The position numbers were made by a program, and so were the translations under genes. From Erythrobacter sp. CCH5-A1 (GTDB lineage: Bacteria > Pseudomonadota > Alphaproteobacteria > Sphingomonadales > Sphingomonadaceae), in NCBI RefSeq assembly GCF_001557115.1, contig NZ_LSKQ01000231.1, positions 62,001 to 126,000 on the forward strand: DNA of 64,000 nt, given 5' to 3'. The notes below the pieces were generated by a model that saw only the letters and a program-made list of their open reading frames with translations, was not told the origin of the DNA and made no database searches. Positions 36,278 to 47,268 of the stretch are shown here, in pieces. Each line of letters opens with the position of its first letter. Within the stretch, counting starts at the first letter, position 1.

Positions 36278-38497
36278 ATGACCTGGGTGAAGCGCGGCGG
36301 CTTTGCGCTGCTGGTTCTGTTCGTGCTCGCCTTCGCGGTGCTGGCCACGTGGGAGCCGGTGATGATGGCGAGCGCGGCGCCTCCGGCTTCGGGGCGCACC
36401 TACTCGGCCGAGATCATCCGCGACGAATGGGGCGTGCCCCACATCACCGGCAAGACCGATGCCGACACCGCATACGGCGTCGCCATCGCCCATGCCGAGG
36501 ATGATTTCTTCACGCTGCAGGACGTGGTCGCCATGAGCCGCGGTCGCTACGGCGCGATCGCGGGCGAGGAGGGCGCGCAGGTGGATTACGTCTACCACCT
36601 GATCGACGCGCGCGGCACGGCGGAGCGGGAGTATCCCAAGCTCCCCGCAGATACCCGCGCGTTGTTCGAGGCCTATGCGGCGGGCCTCAACCAATATGCC
36701 GTGGAGCATGCCGAAGAGATCAAGCTCGCCAATCTCTTCCCCATCGCCGGGATCGACGTGGCGGCGGGCTTCGCGCTGCGCCAGCCGTTCTTCTTCGGGC
36801 TCGACGGCGTGATCGGCCCGCTGGTGGCGGGCGAGGACCTGCGCCGCGAGCATGGCCCCGACATCCCCGGCTTCCCCCGCCCTCCGCTGGATGCCGCAGC
36901 GCCCGCACCCGCGGCCGCGCCCAAGCAGGCGCGCAGCCTGGTCCTGCCGCTCGGCGAAGATGCCGAGCACCTCGGCTCCAACGCCTTCGCGGTCGCGCCC
37001 GGGAAGGGCGGCGGCACCACGACACTGATCTCCAACTCGCACCAGCCCCTGCGCGGCGGCGTGGCGTGGTACGAACTCGTCGTCGAAAGCGGCGAGGGCT
37101 GGCACTTTGCCGGGGCGAATTTCCCCGGATCGCCCTTCCCCTTCCTCGGGCACAACGAGCATCTGGGGTGGACCAACACGGTCAACACCCCCGACATGAT
37201 CGACGTCTACCAGCTCGAACTCGACGAGGGCGGCACGCGCTACAAGCTCGATGGCCAGTGGCGCGATCTGGAGAGCGAATGGGTGACCCTGCCGGTCAGG
37301 ATGGGCCCCGTCGTGCTGCCGATCCGCAAGGAAGTGCTGCGCTCGGTCCACGGCCCGGTGATCCGCAACGCCAAGGGCGCCTTCGCGGTGCGCTATGGCG
37401 GGATCGGACAGTTGCAGCAGCTCGATGCCTATTACCGCCTCAACAAGGCCAAGACCTTCGCCGAGTGGGAAGGCCAGCTGTCGCGTCTCGCGATCCCCTC
37501 GACCAACTTCATCTATGCCGACGAGACGGGAACGATCGGCTATTTCTACAACGCCGCGATCCCCAACCGGCCCGCAAATGTGAAAGCGGACTGGCGCAGC
37601 ATTCTGCCCGGCAACCGCTCGGACCTGATCTGGCAGGGCGCGGTGCCGTTCAGCGCCATTCCGAAGGTCGTCAACCCGGCGAGCGGGTGGGTCTACAATT
37701 CGAACAACACGCCCTTCACGGCCGCTGGCGACGGGAGCGATCTCGATCCCGAGGCCTTCTCGCCGCTGCTGGGCATCGAGCTGAAGCAGACCAACCGCTC
37801 GCGCCGCGCCTACAAGCTGCTGAGCGAGGCGGGCGTGCTCGACCGCGCGACGCTGGAGCGCATCAAGTATGACACCGGCTACGAGCAGGACGGCTATGTC
37901 GCCCGCCTGTTCGAAGCGCTCGAGGCGATGCCCGCCGAGGGCGAGCTCGCCAAGGCGCGTGACCTGCTGCTGTCGTGGGATTTGACCTCGGACGGCAAGG
38001 GCGCCGCCGATGCCATCGCGATGCTGATCATCCGCGACTTCATGGCGGCCGATTACAACAACAAGCCCTTCCCCGACGTGGCCGAAAAGCTCAAGGCGGC
38101 GGCCGATCACCTGACGAAACACTTCGGCCGGCTTGACCCGCCGCTGGGCGATCTGGTGCGGCTGCGGCAAGGCAAGGTCGACCTGCCCGTCGACGGCGGC
38201 TCGGACACCCTGCGCGCGGCGACCACCTGGGATGTGGCGGACGACGGGCGGCTCTCCCTCAAGCACGGCGACAGCTTCATCATGTGGGTGGAATGGCAGC
38301 CGGGTCAGAAGGTTAGCTCGCGCTCGGTGCAGCCCTTCGGGGCGGCATCGACGCGGCCGCAAAGCCCGCATTACACCGACCAGATGAAGCTGTTCGTCGA
38401 ACACCGGCTGAAGCCGGTCCACTTCTGGCGCGATGATCTGCTGGCGACAGCCAGCACCCGGCGCCACACCATCAAGACCGTCACCAATGCGCGATGA
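36278..38497 (+). CDS. penicillin acylase family protein (Ntn hydrolase)
   Basis: This 739-aa exported precursor has an N-terminal membrane or signal helix (GGFALLVLFVLAFAVLATW). The alpha-chain motif AEIIRDEWGVPHITGKTDADTAYGVAIAHAEDD is followed by a linker and the beta-chain start LGSNAFAVAPGKG, where Ser234 would become the N-terminal nucleophile after self-cleavage; NSHQPL and NHYDR-like later blocks support the fold. Family members hydrolyse penicillins, N-acyl-homoserine lactones or other acyl amides. The substrate is unknown. The ATG at 36278 has GGGAGAG upstream; earlier ATGs (36242, 36251) lack one. Confidence 0.9.
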   Translation: MTWVKRGGFALLVLFVLAFAVLATWEPVMMASAAPPASGRTYSAEIIRDEWGVPHITGKTDADTAYGVAIAHAEDDFFTLQDVVAMSRGRYGAIAGEEGAQVDYVYHLIDARGTAEREYPKLPADTRALFEAYAAGLNQYAVEHAEEIKLANLFPIAGIDVAAGFALRQPFFFGLDGVIGPLVAGEDLRREHGPDIPGFPRPPLDAAAPAPAAAPKQARSLVLPLGEDAEHLGSNAFAVAPGKGGGTTTLISNSHQPLRGGVAWYELVVESGEGWHFAGANFPGSPFPFLGHNEHLGWTNTVNTPDMIDVYQLELDEGGTRYKLDGQWRDLESEWVTLPVRMGPVVLPIRKEVLRSVHGPVIRNAKGAFAVRYGGIGQLQQLDAYYRLNKAKTFAEWEGQLSRLAIPSTNFIYADETGTIGYFYNAAIPNRPANVKADWRSILPGNRSDLIWQGAVPFSAIPKVVNPASGWVYNSNNTPFTAAGDGSDLDPEAFSPLLGIELKQTNRSRRAYKLLSEAGVLDRATLERIKYDTGYEQDGYVARLFEALEAMPAEGELAKARDLLLSWDLTSDGKGAADAIAMLIIRDFMAADYNNKPFPDVAEKLKAAADHLTKHFGRLDPPLGDLVRLRQGKVDLPVDGGSDTLRAATTWDVADDGRLSLKHGDSFIMWVEWQPGQKVSSRSVQPFGAASTRPQSPHYTDQMKLFVEHRLKPVHFWRDDLLATASTRRHTIKTVTNAR

Positions 38498-38546
38498 CCT
38501 TGCGCCCCTGCCTTATCCCTCGTCACGCCTACCGGAGCCTTCGTCC

Positions 38547-40244
38547 ATGACCCACCGTTTTGCCACCGCCAGCCTCTCGGCGCTCGCGCTTGCGCTTGCC
38601 GTGCCGTTTTCGCCCGTGCTCGCCGAAAGCGCGGCCCCTGCTGCGGCGAGTGCAGCGGCACCGGCCGCCGCTCCTGCAGGCCCGCAGCCGGTCGCCGACC
38701 TGCCCTCGCTGGTGAAGCAGGTTGCCATCCCCTACGAGCAGTTCCAGCTCGAAAACGGCCTCACCGTGCTGGTGCACGAGGACCGCAAGGCGCCGATCGT
38801 CAACGTGACGGTGTGGTACAATGTCGGCTCGAAGGACGAGCCCAAGGGCAAGACCGGCTTTGCCCACCTGTTCGAACACCTGATGTTCAACGGTTCGGAA
38901 AACGCGCCCGAGGATTACTTCCAGTACCTCGCCGAAATCGGCGCGACCGACGAGAACGGGACCACCTGGTTCGACCGCACCAACTACTTCCAGACCGTTC
39001 CCCGCCCCGCTCTGGAGCGTGCGCTGTGGCTCGAGAGCGACCGCATGGGCTACCTGCTCGGCGCGATCACGCAGGGCAAGCTCGATAACCAGCGCGGCGT
39101 GGTGCAGAACGAGAAGCGCGAGGGCGACAACCAGCCCGGCGGCCTCGTTTACTACGAGGTGCTCAAGACCCTCTTCCCCGATGGCCACCCCTACCAGCAC
39201 GAGGCGATCGGTTCGATGGCGGACCTCGATTCGGCCTCGATGGAGGATGTGAAGAACTGGTTCCGCAGCAAGTACGGCCCCAACAACGCAACGCTGGTGA
39301 TCGCGGGCGACATCTCGGCTGCCGAGGCGAGGCCGCTGGTCGAGAAGTATTTCGGTGCCATCCCGCGCGGCCCCGTCAACACGCCTGCCGCCGCCGACGT
39401 GCCCACCCTTGCCGCGCCCGTGCGCCTCAACATGAAGGACCAGGTCGCCGCCACCAGCGTCACCCGCTACTGGGCGGTCGAGGGGATCACCGGCAAGGAC
39501 CGCATCGCGCTCGACGTCGGCGCCGCGATCCTCGGCGGGCTGGCCTCGAGCCGGCTCGACAACGTGCTGGTGCGCGATGAGCAGCTGGCGGTGAACGTCT
39601 CGGCCAGCAACGGCACCTTCCAGCGCATCGGCATCCTCGAAGTCGAAGCGACCGCCAAGCCCGGCGTGGACGTCGCCGCGCTCGAAGCGCGCATGGAAGC
39701 GGTGGTCAGCCGCCTGATCGCCGAAGGCCCGACCGAGGACGAAGTGCGCCGCGCGGTGACCAGCAGCATGGCGCGCACGATCCGCGGGCTCGAACAGGTC
39801 GGCGGCTTCTCCGGCAAGGCCCAGAGCCTCGCCGAAGGCCGCGTGCTGGCGGGCGATCCCGCCTTCTACAAGACCGAACTGGCAAGTCTCGCCGCGATCA
39901 CACCGGCTGACGTCAAGGCGGCGATGGGCCGCTGGATGACCCGCCCGGCGCTGACCGTGGTACTCGAACCTGGCCCGCGCGATGCGGGCCGCCTCGGTCG
40001 CGGCAGCGGGCGAGAACGCCTCGGCCCGCGACCGTTCGGCGGAGACCATCACCGTCTCGGTCGAACGGCCCAAGCCGCCGGTCACCTCGGTCGCCGAGCT
40101 CGATTTCCCGACCGTCGAGCGCGCGACGCTCAAGAACGGCATGAAGGTCACCTATGCCCGCCGCACCGCGGTGCCGGCGACCTATGTGGCGATGAGCTTC
40201 AACGCCGGCGATGCCGCCGATCCGGCCGGCAAGCGCGGCCTTGA
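38547..40244 (+). CDS. M16 family zinc metallopeptidase, N-terminal half (frameshifted)
   Basis: The frame starts MTHRFATASLSALALALAVPF with a signal peptide (about residues 1-27). It holds the catalytic M16 domain with the inverted zinc motif HLFEH (His107, Glu110, His111) and the downstream NEKREGDNQPGG. Two M16 repeats in one chain of about 950 aa are usual in sphingomonads. Here the frame changes near 39990, so about the last 85 residues before 40244 are out-of-frame nonsense. The true protein continues in the frame ending at 41418. Either a sequencing error or a real one-base insertion is involved. The catalytic half itself is intact. Confidence 0.8.
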   Translation: MTHRFATASLSALALALAVPFSPVLAESAAPAAASAAAPAAAPAGPQPVADLPSLVKQVAIPYEQFQLENGLTVLVHEDRKAPIVNVTVWYNVGSKDEPKGKTGFAHLFEHLMFNGSENAPEDYFQYLAEIGATDENGTTWFDRTNYFQTVPRPALERALWLESDRMGYLLGAITQGKLDNQRGVVQNEKREGDNQPGGLVYYEVLKTLFPDGHPYQHEAIGSMADLDSASMEDVKNWFRSKYGPNNATLVIAGDISAAEARPLVEKYFGAIPRGPVNTPAAADVPTLAAPVRLNMKDQVAATSVTRYWAVEGITGKDRIALDVGAAILGGLASSRLDNVLVRDEQLAVNVSASNGTFQRIGILEVEATAKPGVDVAALEARMEAVVSRLIAEGPTEDEVRRAVTSSMARTIRGLEQVGGFSGKAQSLAEGRVLAGDPAFYKTELASLAAITPADVKAAMGRWMTRPALTVVLEPGPRDAGRLGRGSGRERLGPRPFGGDHHRLGRTAQAAGHLGRRARFPDRRARDAQERHEGHLCPPHRGAGDLCGDELQRRRCRRSGRQARP

Positions 40245-41418
40245 AAACCTCACCATGGCGCTGTTCGACGAAGGCACCGCCAAGCTGAGCGCCCAACAGA
40301 TCGCCGAGGCGGGCGAGCGGCTGGGCGCCAATGTCTCGGTCGGCGGGGGCGATGACCGTTCGACCTTCACGCTCTCCGCGCTGACCGCCAATCTCGCGCC
40401 GAGCCTTGAACTGATGCGCCAGATCATGCGGGAGCCTGCCTTCAACCCGGCCGATCTCGAACGTGTGCGCAACCAGAGCCTCACCGGCCTGCGCCAGCAG
40501 ATGAAGTCGCCCCAGGGCATCGCCCAGCGCACCATCACGCCCGAGCTGTTCGGGGCCGAAAGCCCCTATGGCCGGGTGCCGACCATCGCCAGCATCTCCG
40601 GCATAACCCGCGATGATCTTATCGCCTTCAAGGACAGCTGGATCCGCCCCGACAATGGCGAGGTCTTCGTCATTTCGGACAAGCCGCTGGCGGAAGTCGT
40701 CACCGCACTCAACGCAGCCTTCGGCGACTGGAAGGCGCCGGCGGCCGTCAAGGGCACCAAGAACTTCGCGGCCAACCGCGTGGGCGAGAGCAGCCGTATC
40801 ATCCTCGTCAACCGGCCCAATTCGCCGCAGAGCGTGATCCTCGGCGCGCAGATCACCCCGCTAAACCCGGGCGATGCCGCCTTCGTCAACTTCAGCAGCG
40901 CCAACAACGCGCTGGGCGGCACCTTCCTCGCGCGGCTCAACATGAACCTGCGCGAGACCAAGGGCTGGAGCTACGGCGTGTTCGGCGGCCCGCAGCCGCG
41001 CGAAAAGGCGGTGGTCTACGGCGTCTCGGGCGGGGTGCAGGCCGACCGCACCGGCGATTCGCTGGCCGAAATGATCCGCGAGACCAAGGAGTTCCTGACC
41101 GAGAAGGGCGTGACCGACGCCGAGCTCGCGCGCAGCACCTCGGCCGATATCGGCGCGCTTCCCGGCTCGTTCGAAACCTCGCTGGCGGTGCTGGGCGCGC
41201 TCCAGACCAACGCGCTCTTCGGCCGCCCCGACGACTATCAGGAAAAGCTCGCAGGGATCTACCGGACGCAGACCACGGCCAGCCTCGATGCCGCCGCGCG
41301 CGCGGCGATCAACCCTGAGAAGTTCGTGTGGGTCGTGGTCGGCGATGCGGCCAAGGTCCGCGCGCAGCTCGAACCGCTCGGCCTGCCGATCGAGCAGCGC
41401 GAGGCTGAAGGGGAATAA
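39982..41418 (+). CDS. M16 family metallopeptidase, C-terminal half (second fragment)
   Basis: This frame continues the peptidase at 38547 after a shift: family-like sequence resumes with SVAELDFPTVERATLKNGMKVTYARR and runs to the end through the second pair of M16 domains (GLENLTMALFDEGTAKLSAQQIAEAGERLGA; GWSYGVFGGPQ). It has no HxxEH, as expected for the non-catalytic half. The ATG at 39982 is only the first ATG in the frame, with no good ribosome site, so independent translation is unlikely. Upstream sequence and the frame offset fit a single insertion at about 39990. Confidence 0.78.
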   Translation: MRAASVAAAGENASARDRSAETITVSVERPKPPVTSVAELDFPTVERATLKNGMKVTYARRTAVPATYVAMSFNAGDAADPAGKRGLENLTMALFDEGTAKLSAQQIAEAGERLGANVSVGGGDDRSTFTLSALTANLAPSLELMRQIMREPAFNPADLERVRNQSLTGLRQQMKSPQGIAQRTITPELFGAESPYGRVPTIASISGITRDDLIAFKDSWIRPDNGEVFVISDKPLAEVVTALNAAFGDWKAPAAVKGTKNFAANRVGESSRIILVNRPNSPQSVILGAQITPLNPGDAAFVNFSSANNALGGTFLARLNMNLRETKGWSYGVFGGPQPREKAVVYGVSGGVQADRTGDSLAEMIRETKEFLTEKGVTDAELARSTSADIGALPGSFETSLAVLGALQTNALFGRPDDYQEKLAGIYRTQTTASLDAAARAAINPEKFVWVVVGDAAKVRAQLEPLGLPIEQREAEGE

Positions 41419-41538
41419 GCGGAAAGACACCGGCGCGCTTCGGCCCGATTGCGGTTGAAGCGCGCTGACACTCGTGTAAATAGCCACGCCAGTTGAGCCG
41501 GGTCACCGATGGTCCGGACCTTTAGGAGGAGATGGATC

Positions 41539-41838
41539 ATGTCCGTTGCAGGTACCTACAAGACCACCGTCAAGAGCCCGATGGGCGACCAGTCCGGCAC
41601 CCTCACCGTCGTGCCCGATGGCGACACCTTCTCGGGCTCGCTCGTCGGCAGCCTCGGCTCGATGGACATCGCCGGCGGCACGATCGAGGGCAACACCATC
41701 AAGTGGAAGATGAACATGGTTGTCCCCATGCCGATGACGCTCGATTGCGAAGCGACCATCGACGGCGACACGCTGACCGGCTCGGTCAACGCCGGCGCGT
41801 TCGGCGCGATGCCGCTGTCGGGCACCCGCGAGAGCTGA
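41539..41838 (+). CDS. conserved-looking small beta-rich protein, function unknown
   Basis: This is a 99-aa protein with a very strong ribosome site (TAGGAGGAG) before the ATG at 41539. The sequence is rich in Gly, Thr, Ser and Met and alternates like beta strands (AGTYKTTVKSPMGDQSGTLTVV; GTIEGNTIKWKMNM; ATIDGDTLTGSVNAG), suggesting a small barrel such as a lipocalin or fatty-acid-binding fold. There is no signal peptide and only one Cys. No function can be assigned. It stands alone, 120 bp after the M16 peptidase and before a hairpin-bearing region. Confidence 0.75.
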   Translation: MSVAGTYKTTVKSPMGDQSGTLTVVPDGDTFSGSLVGSLGSMDIAGGTIEGNTIKWKMNMVVPMPMTLDCEATIDGDTLTGSVNAGAFGAMPLSGTRES

Positions 41839-41862
41839 TCGCGGGGTTCTTGAAAATTTAAA

Positions 41863-41892
41863 CCTCCTGTGGCATATAGCGGTCACAGGAGG
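41863..41892 (+). promoter_or_regulatory. hairpin CCTCCTGTG–CACAGGAGG upstream of mini-ORF
   Basis: A perfect 9-bp inverted repeat with a 12-nt loop lies 25 bp after the preceding stop. Its right arm contains AGGAGG, so the fold could hide a ribosome-binding sequence. In the opposite direction it would be followed by TTTAAATTTT, so it could also be a minus-strand terminator, though no minus-strand gene is present. Confidence 0.45.
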
Positions 41893-41916
41893 CTCCCCCT
41901 CCGCCGGAGTAAAGCC

Positions 41917-41970
41917 ATGACCGCGCTTGAAGACAAAGAAGGCATCATGGGTAAGGCCAGCAAGGCTTAA
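41917..41970 (+). CDS. possible 17-aa leader peptide or micro-protein
   Basis: The frame ATG–TAA encodes MTALEDKEGIMGKASKA. It has a GGAG ribosome site 7 bp upstream, and an excellent intrinsic terminator begins 52 bp after its stop. Its EGIMGKASKA end recalls the Gly-Lys-Ala-Lys repeats of CsbD-like stress proteins, but it is too short to assign. It could be an attenuation leader or a small-protein gene of its own. There is no repeated regulatory codon such as in amino-acid attenuators. Confidence 0.35.
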   Translation: MTALEDKEGIMGKASKA

Positions 41971-41973
41971 ACC

Positions 41974-43026
41974 TTGAAGCCTTCGGTTTCGCCGATTGGG
42001 GCCATCATATTGATAATTGCGAACGGCGCCTTATCGGGCGCCGTTTTTTTTGGTCTCGGCCTGATCGGTCTGGAGCTGATAACGCCATGGGGATGGGTGA
42101 ACCTCGGGCTCATCCATCTGCTTTTCAGCTGGTACCTCGCCGATGGCCTCTTTGCGCGGCGCGCCATCTATCGCTTCTTCGGCTTGACCGAGCCATATAT
42201 GCGCCATGCGGTGCGGTTCTGGCGGGCGATAGGCTTGCTTGCCCTGTTCCTGCTAGGTGTTGCCGCAACCATCGTGAAGCTGCAGCAGTCCGTCGCAGGG
42301 CAGCAGGACGAGATACCTCAGGACGCGATTGTGCCGCTGGCTGCGATCGTGACCGCCTTTCTGGCGAGTACGGGCGTACTGCTCACCCGCTATGAACAGG
42401 GCAAGGCAGATCGCACCAAAACGTCGCTCGATGCGATCCGCGAACAGCTTTACGGAACGCATCTCACGAAGGTGTACGACGACGTCCGGGAATTGACCTC
42501 GCTGTGCCGCAAGCAATTCGGCATCCAGAGCCGCGCACCCATTCCGGTTGCCTGCATGAAGATCCGCAAGCAAAAAAGCGGCTGGCTCGGTTCGCGTCCG
42601 ACCGGGAACACGCTTGAATACTCTGTCGATCAGTTCTTCAACGCGCTCAACCAACTCGCCCTGGGTGTACGGATGGGCCACCTGGATCATACGACCGTCG
42701 AACTCTTGCTACGCCCCCGTTATCTCCTGTTCGGTTTTGTCTTCTTCGAATACATCAGGCAGGAAACAAAGGCCGAAGTGGAAAGCAACGGGCGCTGGCG
42801 ATCACAGAACCGCACATGGGAGCACATGCTGTGGTTCACCTCCAAGCTGCCGATGCTGAAAGCCGACGGCACCGATTGGCAACGCATCGTGATGCCCCCG
42901 GACCATATAATCGGAGGCCAAAGCGACGAATTGCTGCTGCCGCCCCAGAGCAGCGCAGTCGGGCCATTCGGCATCGACTGGGATTTGATCGACAGTGCGA
43001 TGAAGAAGCGCGAAAAGCCGATGTGA
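41974..43026 (+). CDS. membrane protein of unknown function
   Basis: This frame encodes up to 350 aa from a TTG at 41974; a GTG at 42097 (309 aa) is an alternative downstream of a terminator-like hairpin. Predicted membrane helices lie at about 8-35, 41-58, 84-103 and 117-137. A soluble, charged domain follows from about residue 140 (RYEQGKADRTKTSLDAIREQLYG...). The first helix is encoded across the hairpin at 42022-42051. I recognise no domain. Third-position GC is lower than in neighbours, so recent acquisition is possible. The gene is likely real because the frame is long and hydrophobic segments are well formed. Confidence 0.6.
   Translation: MKPSVSPIGAIILIIANGALSGAVFFGLGLIGLELITPWGWVNLGLIHLLFSWYLADGLFARRAIYRFFGLTEPYMRHAVRFWRAIGLLALFLLGVAATIVKLQQSVAGQQDEIPQDAIVPLAAIVTAFLASTGVLLTRYEQGKADRTKTSLDAIREQLYGTHLTKVYDDVRELTSLCRKQFGIQSRAPIPVACMKIRKQKSGWLGSRPTGNTLEYSVDQFFNALNQLALGVRMGHLDHTTVELLLRPRYLLFGFVFFEYIRQETKAEVESNGRWRSQNRTWEHMLWFTSKLPMLKADGTDWQRIVMPPDHIIGGQSDELLLPPQSSAVGPFGIDWDLIDSAMKKREKPM
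42022..42051 (+). terminator. intrinsic terminator inside or before the membrane-protein frame
   Basis: A stem AACGGCGCC / GGCGCCGTT with a short loop is followed by T8. It is one of the best intrinsic terminators in the window, yet it lies within the longest version of the membrane-protein reading frame starting at 41974. Confidence 0.8.
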
Positions 43027-43054
43027 TGTGCATGAAGACGAAAGAGGCGCCGCA

Positions 43055-43498
43055 ATGACCATCCACCCCACTGCCGTCGCCGCCGTGCTTGCCGCTGGCC
43101 TTGCGCTTGCCGGATGCGCGACCATCCCCGATGCCCACCCGCTCGCCGGGACCGAATGGCGGCTTGTCGCGATCGACACCTCGGGCAGCACCACCACGCT
43201 CACTCCGGCACTGCAGGCGCGCCACACGGTCGCCTTTGCGGACGGGGGCGAGATGCAGCTGCGGCTCGATTGCAACCGCGGCCGTTCGAGCTGGACGGCC
43301 GGCCAGCCGGCCAATGGCGCGGGAAGCATCAGCATCGGCCCGGTGGCAAGTACGAAGATGCTCTGCCCCGAGCCCAGCTTCGGCGACGAGCTTGGCCGCC
43401 TGTCCGACGCGCAGCGCTACATCACCACGCTCGACAGCCGCCAGCTGGTGATCGAGACGCCGGACCTGCGCTTCACCTTCGCGTCCGCCAGCGAATAG
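43055..43498 (+). CDS. META-domain (HslJ-like) lipoprotein
   Basis: This is a 147-aa lipoprotein. Residues 1-23 form a signal with lipobox LALAGC. The mature part has the META/HslJ pattern: LAGTEWRLVAID, a central HTVAFADGGEMQLRLDCNRGRSSW with CNR, and GPVASTKMLCPEP, ending in VIETPDLRFTF. Related proteins are linked to heat shock or novobiocin tolerance, but the function is not settled. The ATG at 43055 has an AGAGG site. The gene follows the unknown membrane protein after 28 bp and may be co-transcribed. Confidence 0.83.
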   Translation: MTIHPTAVAAVLAAGLALAGCATIPDAHPLAGTEWRLVAIDTSGSTTTLTPALQARHTVAFADGGEMQLRLDCNRGRSSWTAGQPANGAGSISIGPVASTKMLCPEPSFGDELGRLSDAQRYITTLDSRQLVIETPDLRFTFASASE

Positions 43499-43586
43499 CC
43501 TGCGCCATCCCCAACCCGCTGGGCGCGCTCCCTTGCCTTCACCGGCCGGAACGGCATGGTAGCGCTACAAAGGGAGACGGGGGACC

Positions 43587-45253
43587 ATGACAGAAGCAGC
43601 CGCAGGTGCACTGCCCAAGCATCACGAGGCGAGCGCGACCGAAAAGCGCGTCATCCTCGCCTCGTCGCTGGGGACGGTGTTCGAGTGGTACGATTTCTAT
43701 CTCTACGGCCTGCTGGCCACGATCATCTCGGCCCAGTTCTTTTCAGGGGTGAACGAGACCACCGGCTTCATCTTCGCACTGGCGGCCTTCGCGGCCGGTT
43801 TCGCGGTCCGGCCCTTCGGCGCACTGGTGTTCGGGCGGCTGGGCGATCTGGTGGGGCGCAAATACACCTTCCTCGTGACGATGGGCCTGATGGGCGCATC
43901 GACCTTTACCGTCGGCGTGCTGCCCTCCTACGCCGGCATCGGCGTCGCGGCGCCGATCATGCTGGTGCTGCTGCGGCTGATGCAGGGCCTGGCGCTGGGC
44001 GGCGAATACGGGGGCGCTGCGACCTACGTCGCCGAGCACGCGCCCAACAACAAGCGCGGGCTCTACACCAGCTTCATCCAGACCACCGCCACGCTGGGCC
44101 TGTTCGCCGCGCTGCTGGTGGTGATCGGCACCCGCACGGTGATCGGCGAGGATGCCTTCAAGGAGTGGGGCTGGCGCGTGCCCTTCCTCGTTTCGGCGAT
44201 CCTGCTGGGCGTCTCGATGTGGATCCGCCTGCAGCTTCAGGAAAGCCCGGTCTTCCAGAAGATGAAGGAGGAAGGCACCAATTCCAAGGCACCGATCTCG
44301 GAAGCCTTCGGCACCTGGAAGAATGCCCGCTGGGCGCTGATCGCGCTGCTCGGCGCGGTCGCGGGGCAGGCGGTGGTGTGGTACACTGGCCAGTTCTACG
44401 CGCTGTTTTTCCTCGAGAAGATGCTGCTGGTCGACGGGGCAACCACCAACATCCTGATCGCGGTGGCGCTGGCCATCGGCACGCCGTTCTTCGTTGTCTT
44501 CGGCTGGCTGTCGGACAGGATCGGGCGCAAGAAGATCATCCTTGCCGGCTGCGCGCTGGCGGCGGTGACCTATTTCCCCGCCTTCCACCTGCTCGCCGAG
44601 GCCGCCAACCCCGCGCTCGCCCGGGCGCAGGCCGCCGCCCCGGTGAGCGTGATCGTCAACAACGGTGAATGCTCGGTCCAGTTCGACCCCATCGGCAAGA
44701 ACAAGTTCGACGCCAAAAGCTGTGACATCGCCAAGTCCTTCCTCGCCAAGAGCGCGGTGAGCTACAGCAATGTGAGCGCCAAGGCGGGCGCCATCGCGCA
44801 GGTCAAGGTGGGCAGCCAGACCTTCACCGCGCCGGACCCGGCCAAGGTCACAGGCGAGGAGCGCAAGGCCGCGATCGAGGCCTTCCAGAAGGAAGTGAAG
44901 GCCGCGCTCGCCGCTGCCGGCTACCCTGCCAAGGCGGACCCCGAGGCGATGAACACGCCGCTGGTGGTCGCAGTGCTGACCTACCTCGTGCTGCTGGTGA
45001 CGATGGTCTACGGCCCCATCGCCGCGCTGCTGGTGGAGCTGTTCCCGACCCGCATCCGCTACACCGCGATGAGCCTGCCCTACCACATCGGCAATGGCTG
45101 GTTCGGCGGCTTCCTGCCGACCACCGCCTTCGCGATGGTCGCGGCGACGGGGGATATCTACTACGGGCTGTGGTACCCCATCGGGGTCTGCGCGCTCACC
45201 GTTGTCGTGGGGCTGATGTTCCTCCCGGAAACCTTCCGCCGCAATATCGACGA

Positions 45254-45257
<4 letters not shown>
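43587..45257 (+). CDS. MFS transporter, metabolite:H+ symporter (MHS/ProP-like) type
   Basis: This 556-aa transporter begins [17 protein letters not shown], a typical MHS motif, with the [13 protein letters not shown] loop between helices 2 and 3 and [14 protein letters not shown] after helix 8. It resembles ProP and ShiA-type symporters for osmolytes or organic acids. Between helices 9/10 and 11 it carries an inserted extracytoplasmic segment of about 100 residues (about 355-455) with two cysteines (GECSV, KSCDI) that ordinary MHS proteins lack. Its stop overlaps the convergent acs stop by 4 bp. The substrate is unknown; acetate or another carboxylate is plausible. Confidence 0.88.
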
Positions 45258-47185
<1,928 letters not shown>

Positions 47186-47268
47186 CTCGACTCTCCCTTG
47201 TTCTCTTCTTGGCTACCAGCACGGTGCCTTGAGGCAAGAGGGTTCCGGTGATCCGCCGGTTCAGCGAA

